The notes: generated by a model from the sequence alone, not told the origin. 64,000 bases of DNA from Pseudomonas fluorescens (GCF_001307155.1 NZ_CP012830.1:1054001-1118000); one strand, 5' to 3'. Positions 33,227-42,288 are shown, counted from the first letter of the stretch. Made by a program: numbers and translations.

Positions 33227-33795
33227 GGGGCTGTCCCTGGCGTGCGTGATTCAGGTTCTCGCAGACTGGCCTTGCAGGCTTCGAGGGCGCGCATCATATG
33301 TTTTTCCACGGCACTTTGGGAAAGCCCCATGGCCTTGGCGATTTCGGCGTACTTGCGCCCGTGGATGCGGTTGAGCAGAAAAATCTGCCGGGTACGTTCG
33401 GGCAAACCGCGCAACGCCGCCTCGACATGACGCAGGTCATTGCCAGCTTCCAGCGCCGCTTGCGGCTCGACGCTGAGGTTGTGCTGTTGCTCCGGCAGCC
33501 AGCCTTCGTTGAGTCGCACCCGCGCACCTTCGCTGCGTAGATGGTCGATAGCAATGTTGCCGGCGCAGCGCAACAGGTACGTGCTGAGTTCTTCGACTTG
33601 CACCAATGGTCGACGCCAGAAACGTAGAAACAGGTCCTGCACCAGATCGGCAGCCGTCGCCCGACAGCCCACGCGCCGACTGACCAACGCTTCCATTTGC
33701 GGCCGCTGGGACAAGAATACCCTCAGAAAATACGCGCGACTGTCCGGGCTGTCGGAGCCGTCGATGTTCTGGGATTCGGGTGGAGTATTGATCAT
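33223..33795 (-). CDS. fecI: FecI-family ECF sigma factor
   Basis: The 190-aa sigma factor is read from ATG 33795 (MINTPPESQN). A longer ORF from 33876 would start inside the Fur-like box, so I reject that start. Region 2 shows ATAADLVQDLFLRFW and region 4 shows LPERTRQIFLLNRIHGRKY then LSQSAVEKHMMRALEACK. It should direct transcription of a receptor gene in the block once FecR releases it. The arrangement fecI-fecR with an iron-responsive promoter is standard for siderophore uptake in Pseudomonas. Confidence 0.92.
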   Translation of the reverse strand: MINTPPESQNIDGSDSPDSRAYFLRVFLSQRPQMEALVSRRVGCRATAADLVQDLFLRFWRRPLVQVEELSTYLLRCAGNIAIDHLRSEGARVRLNEGWLPEQQHNLSVEPQAALEAGNDLRHVEAALRGLPERTRQIFLLNRIHGRKYAEIAKAMGLSQSAVEKHMMRALEACKASLREPESRTPGTAP

Positions 33796-33849
33796 CAAAG
33801 GCCGACTCAACGTGGTCCATGCCCTACGCAGGGTCAACGGTGCGCCAAT

Positions 33850-33868
33850 ATTAATGATAAATATTCTC
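33850..33868 (-). promoter_or_regulatory. Fur box upstream of fecI
   Basis: attaatgataaatattctc matches about 14 of 19 positions of the Fur consensus (GATAATGATAATCATTATC), including the core AATGATAA. It lies about 55 bp before the chosen fecI start, where Fur would block the promoter. Confidence 0.7.
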
Positions 33869-33997
33869 ATGTGCAAAAGACTCTGATCAGAGCCCGCTAC
33901 TCAGTCGGTCTGAGCTGATTGGCGAATGCAGTGATTTGCGACACGGGAACCAGGCTGCTCCCGTGTGATGGGTGACAACAAGGGTCGATACGCGGGG

Positions 33998-34900
33998 TCA
34001 GGAACAGGCGGTTTTCAACGCGGGGGGATCCAGCTGGTCACGAAACGCCAGGTAGTGCTTGAGCACCTGGATCGGCGCCTCGATTTGCGGGTAATGACCA
34101 ATTCCGTGTAGCAATACCGTGTCCGGATTGGGGATCAACTGGCGGTAGCGTTCGACCATGTGGGCGCCGGACACCGGGTCGACTTCGCCATCGATCACCC
34201 GCATCGCAACGGTGCCCGCTTGCATGGCCTTGACCCACCTGTCCCGCTGTATGCGGCGTTGCGGGATATAGTTGATCAGCTTGTGCATGATCCGCGTGCC
34301 ACGGTTGTTGTCGATCAGGCTCCAGAAATCATCCAGCTCGCTTTCACTTGGACGGGTCCGGGGACCAAAGATCTGCCGGAAACTCTTGACCAGCCCATCC
34401 CGACTGAACGCCCGTCCGATCATCCAGCCCAACGGACTGAGCAACAGTTTTTGCATCAACACCGGCTGATGGGTTTCGGGAAACAGGCCACCGTTGAGGA
34501 ACACACAACTGCCAATCTCGACACGCGCCTCATTATGTCGGGCCAACAACTCCTGAGCCACGCTGTCACCGTAATCATGCGCCAGCAGGTGCACAGGCTG
34601 CCGGACACCCAGATAGTCCAGCAGTGCCTGCTGCAAATCGGCCTGCTCCAACAGGCAATATTCATGGTCCAGTGGCTTGGCCGAGTCACCAAAACCGAGC
34701 ATGTCGCAGGCGATCACCCGATACCGCTGGGTCAAGGGTTGCCAAAGGTAATGCCAGTCCCAACTGGCGGTGGGGAATCCATGGATCAGCAACAAGGGCT
34801 CACCTTGCCCGGCCACCCAATAGCGAATGGTCTGGCCACGGAACACAAAGCTCTGTCCGCGTTTGCGCCAGACGCACAGAGGGATCTCGGAGAGTGGCAT
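33998..34900 (-). CDS. Alpha/beta hydrolase
   Basis: The 300-aa enzyme has the oxyanion-hole motif HGFPTASWDW, a nucleophile elbow AHDYGDSVAQ (aspartate nucleophile as in epoxide hydrolases and haloalkane dehalogenases, not serine), and a C-terminal histidine in HGIGHYPQIEAP. Its start codon overlaps the stop of the aldolase gene by one base (taatg), so the two are translationally coupled. The substrate is not known. Confidence 0.88.
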   Translation of the reverse strand: MPLSEIPLCVWRKRGQSFVFRGQTIRYWVAGQGEPLLLIHGFPTASWDWHYLWQPLTQRYRVIACDMLGFGDSAKPLDHEYCLLEQADLQQALLDYLGVRQPVHLLAHDYGDSVAQELLARHNEARVEIGSCVFLNGGLFPETHQPVLMQKLLLSPLGWMIGRAFSRDGLVKSFRQIFGPRTRPSESELDDFWSLIDNNRGTRIMHKLINYIPQRRIQRDRWVKAMQAGTVAMRVIDGEVDPVSGAHMVERYRQLIPNPDTVLLHGIGHYPQIEAPIQVLKHYLAFRDQLDPPALKTACS

Positions 34901-35682
34901 TAGAGTCTGAAACCCGGAGCTTGTTGATCGAGTTTACGCAGCAGCGCCGGCCAGGCCAGCGCGCCGCCCATCCCTTGAGCACTTTTGGTCACGCCGGCAA
35001 TCATCGCCTTGGCGCCTGCAAGGATCTGCGGTTCGATGGCAATCAGTTCAGCCCCGCCGTTCTGCGCCAGCACCTGGATCTCGCAAGCACGCTGGAAGGT
35101 GAACATCATCAAGAAGGTATCGGCAATGCTGCTGCCACAGGTCAGTAGCCCGTGGTTGTGCAACATCAGAAAACTGTTTTCACCGAGGTCGGCTTGCAGG
35201 CGCGCCTTTTCGTCGTGGTTGAGTGCGACACCTTCATAGGCGTGATACGCCAGGCTGGAGAGCACAAACAGTGATTGCTGGCTGATGGGCAATACGCCCT
35301 GCTTCTGCGCGGAAACCGCCACACCGGCCGCCGTGTGGGTATGCAGCACGCACACCACGTCGTGACGCACTTCATGCACGGCGCTGTGAATGGTGTATCC
35401 GGCGGGATTGATTTCGTAGGGGCTGTCCATCAGCTTGTTGCCGGCCTGATCGACTTTCACCAGGCTCGACGCGGTCATTTCGTGAAACATCATTCCGAAC
35501 GGATTGATCAAAAAATCTTCAGTCCCCGGCACTTTGGCGGAGATGTGGGTAAAGATCAGATCGTCCCACCCCTGCAGCGCCACCAGCCGATAGCAGGCCG
35601 CCAGATCGACACGGGTTTGCCACTCGGCGGCGCTAACCCGGTCTTGCACATCGGATGTCGATTGAACGGGGGTTACGCTCAC
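34900..35682 (-). CDS. Class II aldolase/adducin-family protein
   Basis: The 260-aa protein begins with GTG preceded by AGAGG. It shows the class II aldolase pattern: FTHISAKVPGTEDFLINPFG, then the zinc ligands in VLHTHTAAGVAVSA and the LHNHGLL histidine. Family members split sugar phosphates or act on related hydroxy-keto compounds; some lack catalytic activity. It precedes and is coupled to an alpha/beta hydrolase. Confidence 0.88.
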   Translation of the reverse strand: MSVTPVQSTSDVQDRVSAAEWQTRVDLAACYRLVALQGWDDLIFTHISAKVPGTEDFLINPFGMMFHEMTASSLVKVDQAGNKLMDSPYEINPAGYTIHSAVHEVRHDVVCVLHTHTAAGVAVSAQKQGVLPISQQSLFVLSSLAYHAYEGVALNHDEKARLQADLGENSFLMLHNHGLLTCGSSIADTFLMMFTFQRACEIQVLAQNGGAELIAIEPQILAGAKAMIAGVTKSAQGMGGALAWPALLRKLDQQAPGFRL

Positions 35683-35877
35683 GGCAAGGACCTCTGGTTC
35701 TTATTATTAATTTCGTAGGGGTAAATGCAGTCTAGTCAGCTGTCGGGGTTCGTGTAGTTGCATTCGCAGCCAGCTTACTGACCCAACGAGTCAGCAAGCC
35801 TTCGGCCGCTAAAAGACGTGAGCGATGTCACAACACCCGGATCATTAGCGGCGTCGCAAACAGGTGCATGTGTGCGG

Positions 35878-36333
35878 TCAGCCGCGTAGCGCGCTGATCA
35901 GTTCCGCCAACCAAGGTTCGGCGTCAGTTTCCGGGGTCACGCTTTCGCTGGCGTCCAGGCGCAGCATGGGCAGCACTTCGCGCACGCCCAATTCACCGAG
36001 CAGCTCACGCATTTGTTCACCGCCACCACAGAAAGTATCGCCGTAGCTGGCATCCCCCAGGCCAATCACCGCTCCCGGCAAACCGCGCCAGGCAGCGGGC
36101 AGTTGATCGCGAATCATCGAATACAGCGGTTGCAGGTTGTCCGGCAACTCGCCCATACCCGTGGTCGAGGTTACGACCAGGAAGGCTTCGGGAGCGAACG
36201 CCTGGACATCGGCCAGGGTTGCACGCGGGTTGTGCCAGGTTTCAAAACCTGCAGCCTTGAGAAGGTTGGCCGCATGCCGGGCGACTTCTTCAGCCGTGCC
36301 GTACACCGAGCCGGAAAGAATGGCGACTTTCAT
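35878..36333 (-). CDS. Flavodoxin (MioC-like)
   Basis: The 151-aa protein starts at ATG 36333 (MKVAILSGSVYGTAEEVA); the TTG one codon earlier is not needed. The FMN-binding phosphate loop is SGSVYGTAEE, and later loops are STTGMGELPDN and GLGDASYGDTFCGGG. It is a single-domain electron carrier. AGGA lies about 10 bases upstream. It is divergent from the LOV photoreceptor gene, 154 bp away, but a functional link is not shown. Confidence 0.92.
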   Translation of the reverse strand: MKVAILSGSVYGTAEEVARHAANLLKAAGFETWHNPRATLADVQAFAPEAFLVVTSTTGMGELPDNLQPLYSMIRDQLPAAWRGLPGAVIGLGDASYGDTFCGGGEQMRELLGELGVREVLPMLRLDASESVTPETDAEPWLAELISALRG

Positions 36334-36486
36334 CAATCTGATCCTGAAGCAGAGTAAAAGACCCGGATATTAACAGCTGAGGCAAAAAAGCTGCGATTGC
36401 CTCGCAATTAGGTCTGGTGGCCAGTGGACAGTCCACAGCCATGTCATAGAATGCATCTCGTCATTCGATGCAGAAAGGATTCTCTG

Positions 36487-36960
36487 ATGATCAATGCCCA
36501 ACTGATGCAATTGGCAATCAACGCTTCGAACGATGGAATCGTCATCGCGGAAAGGGAAGGCGAAGACAACATCCTGATCTACGTTAACCCCGCCTTCGAA
36601 AAACTGACCGGCTATAGCGCTGAAGAAATCCTGTATCAGGACTGTCGCTTTCTCCAGTCCGGGGACCGCGACCAGGCTGCACTCAGCCTGATCCGTGAAA
36701 CGTTGAAGGTTGGAAAATCCTGCCGGGAAATACTGCACAACTATCGCAAGGACGGCACACACTTCTGGAATGAGCTGTCGCTTTCAACCGTCTACAACGA
36801 AAATGACAAGCAGACTTACTTTATCGGCGTGCAGAAAGACGTCACCCTTCAGGTCAAGACGCAACAACGGGTTAACCAACTGGAAGCCCAACTAGCCGAA
36901 GTTCAAGCGGAACTACAGGCACTCAAAGCGACAAACGGTCAAAACCAGCTGTCGAATTAA
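36487..36960 (+). CDS. Short LOV blue-light photoreceptor (PpSB1-LOV/PplI type)
   Basis: The 157-aa protein is a stand-alone LOV domain. It has an N-terminal cap (MINAQLMQLAINASNDGIV), the LOV core with the flavin-adduct cysteine C53 in YQDCRFLQ, the flavin-contact sequence NYRKDGTHFWNEL, a glutamine in YFIGVQKDVT, and a C-terminal helix that forms a coiled coil (TQQRVNQLEAQLAEVQAELQ). There is no effector domain. The length and motifs match PpSB1-LOV of P. putida. AAGGA lies before ATG 36487. Its likely partner is the LitR-type regulator encoded 0.7 kb downstream on the opposite strand. Confidence 0.93.
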   Translation: MINAQLMQLAINASNDGIVIAEREGEDNILIYVNPAFEKLTGYSAEEILYQDCRFLQSGDRDQAALSLIRETLKVGKSCREILHNYRKDGTHFWNELSLSTVYNENDKQTYFIGVQKDVTLQVKTQQRVNQLEAQLAEVQAELQALKATNGQNQLSN

Positions 36961-37014
36961 TGGTCATTAACTACAATCACCAGTGACTTTGTAATTACTT
37001 CTTTCGAGCGAACC

Positions 37015-37620
37015 ATGCATCGCGATACCCTCCTGACTCAGGATGAACTGGATTTCATCCAGACCATGCAGCACAACCCGCAGCTCAATGTTCGCGATGC
37101 GACGTCGAGCCTGCTGGTGAATGGGGGCTCGCAAATCCGCGATTTATTGACACGCCTGGCGGCCAACGAGCAGGTCACCATCCAGGCACACTTCGAAAAT
37201 CAGCAAATGACCTTTCCTCTGCACCTGGTGGAGGATGAGTTTCATGCGCTGCATTTGCGCCTGGGCGTACCGAGCATCTACGAGGACGGACCGATGGTTC
37301 GCCCCTGGCGCCTGGCGCTTGAAGAACCCGTAGCCCTGGAGAACGCCAAAGGCCAACCCGGCACGCTATGGGTGCACGAAGTGTCGTTCAAGGGAGTCTT
37401 GCTGGAGGTACGCAACCGTACCAAGCCACCGAAAAGTTTCGCACTGTGGTTCAGCCCTTCAGGCTACGAACGCATTGCATTGCGCGGGGCTTTCGAGCGA
37501 GAAACCGAACAGGGCTATTACGCCTATCGGCTCAACCAAAGCGACAAGGATGAAACCGAACGCCTGCGTCAGTACATTCTCCAGCAGCATCGCCTGACAC
37601 ATCCCGCGCTGCACATCTGA
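37015..37620 (+). CDS. Conserved hypothetical protein in the light locus
   Basis: The 201-aa protein has no signal peptide or membrane segment. The first third is helical (LTQDELDFIQTMQHNPQLN); the rest is beta-rich with VHEVSFKGVLLEV, somewhat like the core of PilZ domains (NxSxxG), but the arginine motif is not clear. It starts 54 bp after the LOV gene on the same strand and ends 3 bp before the converging litR stop. Co-transcription with the LOV gene is likely. The function is unknown. Confidence 0.8.
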   Translation: MHRDTLLTQDELDFIQTMQHNPQLNVRDATSSLLVNGGSQIRDLLTRLAANEQVTIQAHFENQQMTFPLHLVEDEFHALHLRLGVPSIYEDGPMVRPWRLALEEPVALENAKGQPGTLWVHEVSFKGVLLEVRNRTKPPKSFALWFSPSGYERIALRGAFERETEQGYYAYRLNQSDKDETERLRQYILQQHRLTHPALHI

Positions 37621-37623
37621 GCC

Positions 37624-38574
37624 TCAGGTATCGAGCGTTCCCGCGAGGAACTGCTGCAAACGTTGCTGCATCAGTCCCCCTTCACTTCCAATACAGCCAA
37701 TCGACGATCCGACCAGGCTCTCCTGTGCCAGATCCGCCGAATCACCAGCGAGCATCAGACGGCAATCCAGGCCCATCGCCAAGCGATTCAGACGACGGAT
37801 AAAGTCAGGTGTAGGCGATTGATTGGAGAACAGCACCAGCGCGTGCGGCTTGATCTTTTCACAGACCAGAGTCAGTTCATCAAAGGGCTGCCCCAGTGCC
37901 AACAGCCTGATTCCCACCTGCACACTGCCCATATACAAAGCCGCCAAGAGCAACTCAAGCTTGCGGCACTGCCCATCAATAGCAGAAACGACTACCCGCA
38001 ACGGCTGCGTCCCCCGCAACAAAAATAAACGCTGAAGAACCCTGGTACGTAGAAACCCGTCCAGCATCACCCACTCGCTGGTTTCTCCGAACAGATCGTG
38101 TTGCTGGAGTAACTGTATCCACAGCGGCATCAAAATGTGCTGGAACACCACGGTCAGGGAATACGTGGAAAATACCTGCCCATAAATCCGGCCCAATTCC
38201 ACATCGTCGAAATGATTGAGCGCCGCTTTGATCTGTGTTTGCCATTGAACATAGTCAGCCTGAACTGACTCGTCCGCAATGATACTGGGCGATGCTTGGA
38301 CTTCGCTGATCTTCGCCAGAATCCTGCCCACCTTGCTGACTGCCACACCCCGTCCGATCCAGCCAAGAATGCTCTGAACCCGTTCAATATCGGTCATGGA
38401 GTACAGCCGATGCCCACTTTCGGTGCGTGCTGGTTGAATCAAACCATAGCGCCGCTCCCAGGCACGCAAGGTCACCGGATTGACGCCCGTCAGGCGTGAC
38501 ACTTCACGAATAGGGAACAGCTGCTCCTGCTTTATCAAGAGCGGAGGCGGGTGAGGCATAGCCGTAATAGCCAT
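37624..38574 (-). CDS. LitR/CarH-type MerR regulator, cobalamin site degenerate (class II LitR-like)
   Basis: The product is 316 aa from ATG 38574; starts at 38634 or 38559 are also possible. The N-terminal MerR helix-turn-helix reads PIREVSRLTGVNPVTLRAWERRYGLIQP. A four-helix bundle and a Rossmann-like cobalamin-binding domain follow. In CarH the bundle carries a Glu-His pair and the Rossmann part a DxHxxG motif, both needed for B12. Here the corresponding stretches (EWVMLDGFLRTRV and SAIDGQCRKLEL) lack those histidines. Such class II LitR proteins in P. putida are controlled by a short LOV protein, which is encoded next door. Confidence 0.88.
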   Translation of the reverse strand: MAITAMPHPPPLLIKQEQLFPIREVSRLTGVNPVTLRAWERRYGLIQPARTESGHRLYSMTDIERVQSILGWIGRGVAVSKVGRILAKISEVQASPSIIADESVQADYVQWQTQIKAALNHFDDVELGRIYGQVFSTYSLTVVFQHILMPLWIQLLQQHDLFGETSEWVMLDGFLRTRVLQRLFLLRGTQPLRVVVSAIDGQCRKLELLLAALYMGSVQVGIRLLALGQPFDELTLVCEKIKPHALVLFSNQSPTPDFIRRLNRLAMGLDCRLMLAGDSADLAQESLVGSSIGCIGSEGGLMQQRLQQFLAGTLDT

Positions 38575-38780
38575 TACTAGGACGTCCGTGTCAGATTGGA
38601 TCCCATTTAGCCCTGATCGGTCTTCTACATTCAAGAGGGGCTTATTCGACCAACATCTTTGGAGTATCGAGTGAAATCGGGAATAATCCTTGCTTGCTTT
38701 TAAACGCAGCCCTTTACCCCGGTGCTGCGTTTTGTACGCCTCCTACCCGGAACCGCGTGCTTGTCCTACGGAGATACACA
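38575..38780. promoter_or_regulatory. Divergent promoter region between litR-like and ABM genes
   Basis: This 206-bp gap drives the LitR-like gene on one side and the ABM-folM-folE-folX run on the other. The LitR protein probably binds here and blocks the right-hand promoter in the dark. I could not fix an exact operator by eye. Confidence 0.5.
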
Positions 38781-39350
38781 ATGTCTACCTCACCCGTCAC
38801 CCTGATGGTTGCACGTCGCGTTGCCAACGGGCGTTATCAGGACCTGATCGCCTGGTTGCGCGAAGGCGAACAACTGGCCACTGATTTTCCTGGTTATCTC
38901 GGCTCTGGCGTGCTTGCACCGCCGCCCGGCGATGACGAATTCCAGATTATTTTCCGCTTCGCCGATGAGCAAACCCTGCATGCGTGGGAGCATTCCGTCT
39001 CGCGCACGGCGTGGCTGGCACGTGGCAGCGAGTTGTTTGCCCACCCTTCCGAGCATCGGGTCAGCGGCATCGACGGTTGGTTCGGTGCAGTCGGGCAACG
39101 TCCACCTCGCTGGAAACAGGCCGTGGCGATCTGGCTGGCATTTTTCCCGGTCTCGCTACTGTTCAACTTTGTACTCGGCCCGCTGCTGGGCGACATAAGC
39201 CTGCTGCCCCGAGTGTTCGTCAGCACCCTGGCCCTGACGCCTTTGATGGTCTACTTCTTCATCCCGCTGTCGACCCACCTGCTGGCCGGCTGGTTGAACA
39301 ACACACAGGGGCGGCCATTGCCCACGGCACCGTCCACCCAGAATCGCTAG
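38781..39350 (+). CDS. Antibiotic-biosynthesis-monooxygenase (ABM) domain membrane protein
   Basis: The 189-aa protein starts at ATG 38781, with GGAG 9 bases before it. An N-terminal ABM-like ferredoxin fold (VTLMVARRVANGRYQDLIAW, about residues 5-100) is followed by two membrane helices (WLAFFPVSLLFNFVLG and LALTPLMVYFFIPLSTHLL). Proteins of this type occur in light-induced gene sets of P. putida. It is the first gene of the set transcribed away from the LitR-like gene. A REPIN follows it. The reaction is not known. Confidence 0.85.
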   Translation: MSTSPVTLMVARRVANGRYQDLIAWLREGEQLATDFPGYLGSGVLAPPPGDDEFQIIFRFADEQTLHAWEHSVSRTAWLARGSELFAHPSEHRVSGIDGWFGAVGQRPPRWKQAVAIWLAFFPVSLLFNFVLGPLLGDISLLPRVFVSTLALTPLMVYFFIPLSTHLLAGWLNNTQGRPLPTAPSTQNR

Positions 39351-39354
39351 CCCT

Positions 39355-39448
39355 CCTGTAGGAGCAAGGCTTGCCCGCGATAAACGATAACTCGTTGTAA
39401 CAGATAGACCAGGTCGCCTTCATCGCGGGTAAGCCTTGCTCCTACAGG
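39355..39448. repeat. REPIN between ABM gene and folM
   Basis: Inverted REP sequences: cctgtaggagcaaggcttgc at 39355 and gcttgctcctacagg-type inverse ending at 39448 (gccttgctcctacagg). They lie between the ABM gene and folM and may weaken read-through. Confidence 0.8.
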
Positions 39449-39520
39449 GGTAGCGCTTGACGTAGGTATGCAGCACTCGTCGCTGGTATAGTTTTGCCAT
39501 ACCCGCGATGCGAGCCATCC

Positions 39521-40231
39521 ATGACCTCTTCCTCAGCTCCGATCCTCATTACCGGCGCCAGCCAACGTGTCGGCCTGCACTGCGCGCAGCGGCTGCTGGA
39601 AGAAGGTCACCGCGTGATCATCAGCTACCGCAGCGAACGCCCGGGCGTGCAAACACTGCGCGACCTAGGCGCGATTACACTGTTTGCCGACTTCTCCAGC
39701 GAGGCCGGAATCCTGGCGTTTATCACGCAACTCAAAGCCCATACCCAGAGCTTGCGGGCGATTGTGCATAACGCTTCTGCCTGGCTGGCCGAAACCCCTG
39801 ACACCGAAGTGGCTGCGTTCACCCAGATGTTCAGCGTGCACATGCTTGCGCCCTATCTGATCAACCTGCATTGTGCCGACTTGCTGGAGCGCTCCAGCCC
39901 CGCCGACATCGTGCATATCAGCGACGATGTCACGCGCAAGGGCAGCAGCAAGCACATTGCCTACTGCGCCACCAAAGCCGGGCTCGACAGCCTGACCTTG
40001 TCCTTCGCGGCGAAATTCGCCCCGAAAATCAAGGTCAACGGTATCGCGCCAGCCCTGCTACTGTTTAACCCCGACGACGACGCGGCGTACCGCGCCAAGG
40101 CCCTGGCCAAGTCTGCGCTGGGTATCGAACCCGGCAGCGAGGTTGTCTACCAGAGCCTGCGCTACTTGCTGGACAACCCTTATGTCACCGGCACGACCCT
40201 GACCGTCAACGGCGGACGGCACGTCAAATAG
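39521..40231 (+). CDS. folM: Dihydromonapterin reductase FolM (SDR family)
   Basis: The 236-aa enzyme starts at ATG 39521 ([18 protein letters not shown]). SDR motifs are [13 protein letters not shown] and the catalytic tyrosine-lysine in YCATKAGLD. FolM reduces dihydromonapterin to tetrahydromonapterin, a cofactor of phenylalanine hydroxylase in Pseudomonas. It is followed by folE (23-bp gap) and folX, which make the dihydromonapterin it uses. The synteny strongly supports the call. Confidence 0.93.
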   Translation: MTSSSAPILITGASQRVGLHCAQRLLEEGHRVIISYRSERPGVQTLRDLGAITLFADFSSEAGILAFITQLKAHTQSLRAIVHNASAWLAETPDTEVAAFTQMFSVHMLAPYLINLHCADLLERSSPADIVHISDDVTRKGSSKHIAYCATKAGLDSLTLSFAAKFAPKIKVNGIAPALLLFNPDDDAAYRAKALAKSALGIEPGSEVVYQSLRYLLDNPYVTGTTLTVNGGRHVK

Positions 40232-40254
40232 GCCGCCCCCCGCGAGGATGTTCC

Positions 40255-40815
40255 ATGACCCTATCGCTGCCCCAGAATTATCGTGAAATCTTAATAGGCT
40301 TGGGCGAAGACCCTGAACGCGAAGGTTTGCTGGACACTCCGGCCCGAGCGGCCAAGGCCATGCAGTACCTGTGTCATGGTTACGAGCAGAGCGTCGACGA
40401 GATCGTCAATGGCGCGCTGTTCGCCTCTGACAACGATGAAATGGTGATCGTCGACGACATCGAGCTCTACTCGCTCTGCGAACATCACCTGCTGCCCTTC
40501 ATCGGCAAGGCCCATGTGGCTTATATTCCTACCGGCAAGGTGTTGGGCCTGTCGAAGATCGCGCGAATCGTCGACATGTTCGCCCGGCGCTTGCAGATCC
40601 AGGAAAACCTCACCCGGGAAATCGCCGAGGCGGTGCAGCGCGTCACCCAGGCCGCCGGTGTTGCGGTAGTGATCGAAGCCCAGCACATGTGCATGATGAT
40701 GCGCGGCGTCGAGAAACAGAATTCGACCATGAACACCTCGGTGATGCTCGGCGCCTTCCGCGAGTCGAGCAACACCCGTCAGGAGTTCCTGCAATTGATT
40801 GGACGGAGCAAGTAG
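40255..40815 (+). CDS. folE: GTP cyclohydrolase I (FolE)
   Basis: The 186-aa enzyme converts GTP to dihydroneopterin triphosphate. The zinc-binding residues are in [11 protein letters not shown] (C75, H78) and in [11 protein letters not shown] (third ligand cysteine). The [15 protein letters not shown]-terminal motif is typical. The length fits the type I enzyme. The gene lies between folM and folX; folX starts 2 bp after its stop. AGGA lies before the ATG. Confidence 0.96.
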   Translation: MTLSLPQNYREILIGLGEDPEREGLLDTPARAAKAMQYLCHGYEQSVDEIVNGALFASDNDEMVIVDDIELYSLCEHHLLPFIGKAHVAYIPTGKVLGLSKIARIVDMFARRLQIQENLTREIAEAVQRVTQAAGVAVVIEAQHMCMMMRGVEKQNSTMNTSVMLGAFRESSNTRQEFLQLIGRSK

Positions 40816-40817
40816 CA

Positions 40818-41189
40818 ATGCCACAACTTCAACCAGGAATGGCCCGCATTCGGGTCAAGGACCTGTGTCTACGGACCTTCATCGGAATCAATGAGGACGA
40901 AATCCTCAACAAGCAGGATGTGCTGATCAACCTGACCATCCTCTATGCCGCGCAAGACGCCGTGCGCGACAACGATATCGATCATGCGCTCAATTACCGC
41001 ACCATTACCAAGGCGATCATCGCCCATGTGGAAGGCAACCGGTTCGCCCTGCTCGAACGCCTGACCCAGGAGATACTCGATCTGATCATGGCCAACCAAA
41101 GCGTGCTTTACGCCGAAGTCGAAGTCGACAAACCCCACGCCCTGCGTTTCGCCGAGTCGGTATCGATTACCCTCGCCGCGAGTCGCTGA
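40818..41189 (+). CDS. folX: Dihydroneopterin triphosphate epimerase (FolX)
   Basis: The 123-aa protein is a FolB/FolX-family member that turns dihydroneopterin triphosphate into the monapterin form. The signature [20 protein letters not shown] and the [11 protein letters not shown] stretch fit FolX rather than FolB. It starts at ATG 40818, 2 bp after folE. Together folE, folX and folM provide tetrahydromonapterin. Confidence 0.93.
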   Translation: MPQLQPGMARIRVKDLCLRTFIGINEDEILNKQDVLINLTILYAAQDAVRDNDIDHALNYRTITKAIIAHVEGNRFALLERLTQEILDLIMANQSVLYAEVEVDKPHALRFAESVSITLAASR

Positions 41190-41193
41190 CCGT

Positions 41194-41223
41194 GCCTGGC
41201 GCATAAACCGCCAGGCTTTTATT
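41194..41223 (+). terminator. Intrinsic terminator after folX
   Basis: A stem of 8 bp (gcctggcg/cgccaggc) with a 7-base loop is followed by ttttatta. It lies 4 bases past the folX stop. Confidence 0.85.
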
Positions 41224-41257
41224 ATCCGCGCCACGATTTGATAGCACCGAGCCCATC

Positions 41258-41554
41258 ATGACCGAACAACAACGCCTGGAACTTGAAGCTGCTGCCTTCC
41301 GCCGACTGGTCGCGCACCTGGACAGTCGCAAGGATGTGCAGAACATCGACCTGATGAACCTTTCGGGTTTCTGCCGCAACTGCCTGTCCAAGTGGTACAA
41401 GGCCGCCGCCGACGAACGCCAGATCGAGGTCAGCCTCGATGACGCCCGCGAAGTGGTTTACGGCATGCCGTACGCCGAGTGGAAAGCCCAATACCAGCAA
41501 GAAGCCAGCGCCGACCAGCAAGCGGCGTTCGCCAAAGGAAAAACCCATGATTAG
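41258..41554 (+). CDS. DUF1244 family protein
   Basis: The 98-aa protein carries the DUF1244 signature FCRNCLSKWYKAAAD with two cysteines that may bind a metal, followed by DAREVVYGMPYAEWK. The start is preceded by a weak Shine-Dalgarno. It lies after the folX terminator. The function is unknown; family members often sit near pterin or photolyase genes in Pseudomonas. Confidence 0.88.
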   Translation: MTEQQRLELEAAAFRRLVAHLDSRKDVQNIDLMNLSGFCRNCLSKWYKAAADERQIEVSLDDAREVVYGMPYAEWKAQYQQEASADQQAAFAKGKTHD

Positions 41555-42288
41555 GCACTTGCCAGTCGTTGGTAACAGGTTAGCTTTACAAACAAGGAGT
41601 TAAACAGCTTCAGACGCTATGGCTTAAGCCTCTGACTCTGACTCTATTCGATAAGGATTTTCGATTCATCAGAGTCGGGCTGGCTGATGGAGCTTGTTTG
41701 GGCTACCGAAGATCTGGTGATTGCCGGGCGTCCGTATAGCGGCTTTCCGATCCTGCTTTGGGACACGATGGAAAGTGGTGTTCCTTCGCTACCTTCTGCA
41801 CGGGGTCATAGGGTCAATGAAGTCCTGGCCAAGTACTGGCCGTGCTCTGTAAGACTTCTTCAGCTTCCTCCAGGCGCATGACATCGATTGGCGCGACGTT
41901 GACCGTGGCGAGGCCAAGAGCATTTGATCAACGAACTGATCAACGGCTATCTCGGCCACATGGCTGACCAAGGGGGGCTACTACCTCCCGGAGACGCATC
42001 CATGACTGTACAAAGTCCGTGCTTCAGGCGCTCGGCCGGCGTGGTCTGACTATCCTGATCATCACTGGTGACGCAGCCACCTTCCCACGCAGCCCTTTCC
42101 CGAACAGCAACCGAAAGACAACGGGCGAAACACCGCTATCGAAAGCCCAGCGCCAATCGTTCGCGGATGCGTTTCAACACTCTGGCTGGCAAGAGGCCCC
42201 TGACACCAACCCTTGGTCGCAGGTATAGTGATTTTATAACGCTCATTCACCGAGCAGAGATACCGTCGTCCTCTTGGGTGCCGAATTC
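41555..42288. other. Gene-poor junction with integrase remains
   Basis: Between the DUF1244 gene and the AraC gene only the fragment at 41687-42050 is recognisable. The rest (42051-42288) reads as broken frames with no match I can name. The GC content is lower than that of the flanking genes. This looks like the decayed end of a mobile insertion. Confidence 0.6.
41687..42050 (+). pseudogene. Decayed tyrosine-type phage integrase
   Basis: The first frame reads TEDLVIAGRPYSGFPILLWD, then loses sense; the next frame reads FLQAHDIDWRDVDRGEAKSI and stops. Both resemble the N-terminal part of site-specific tyrosine recombinases, in which a phrase like HDLDWRDVDRGEAKSL is followed by the core domain. 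The catalytic domain with its tyrosine is missing. The gene is not functional. Confidence 0.65.
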
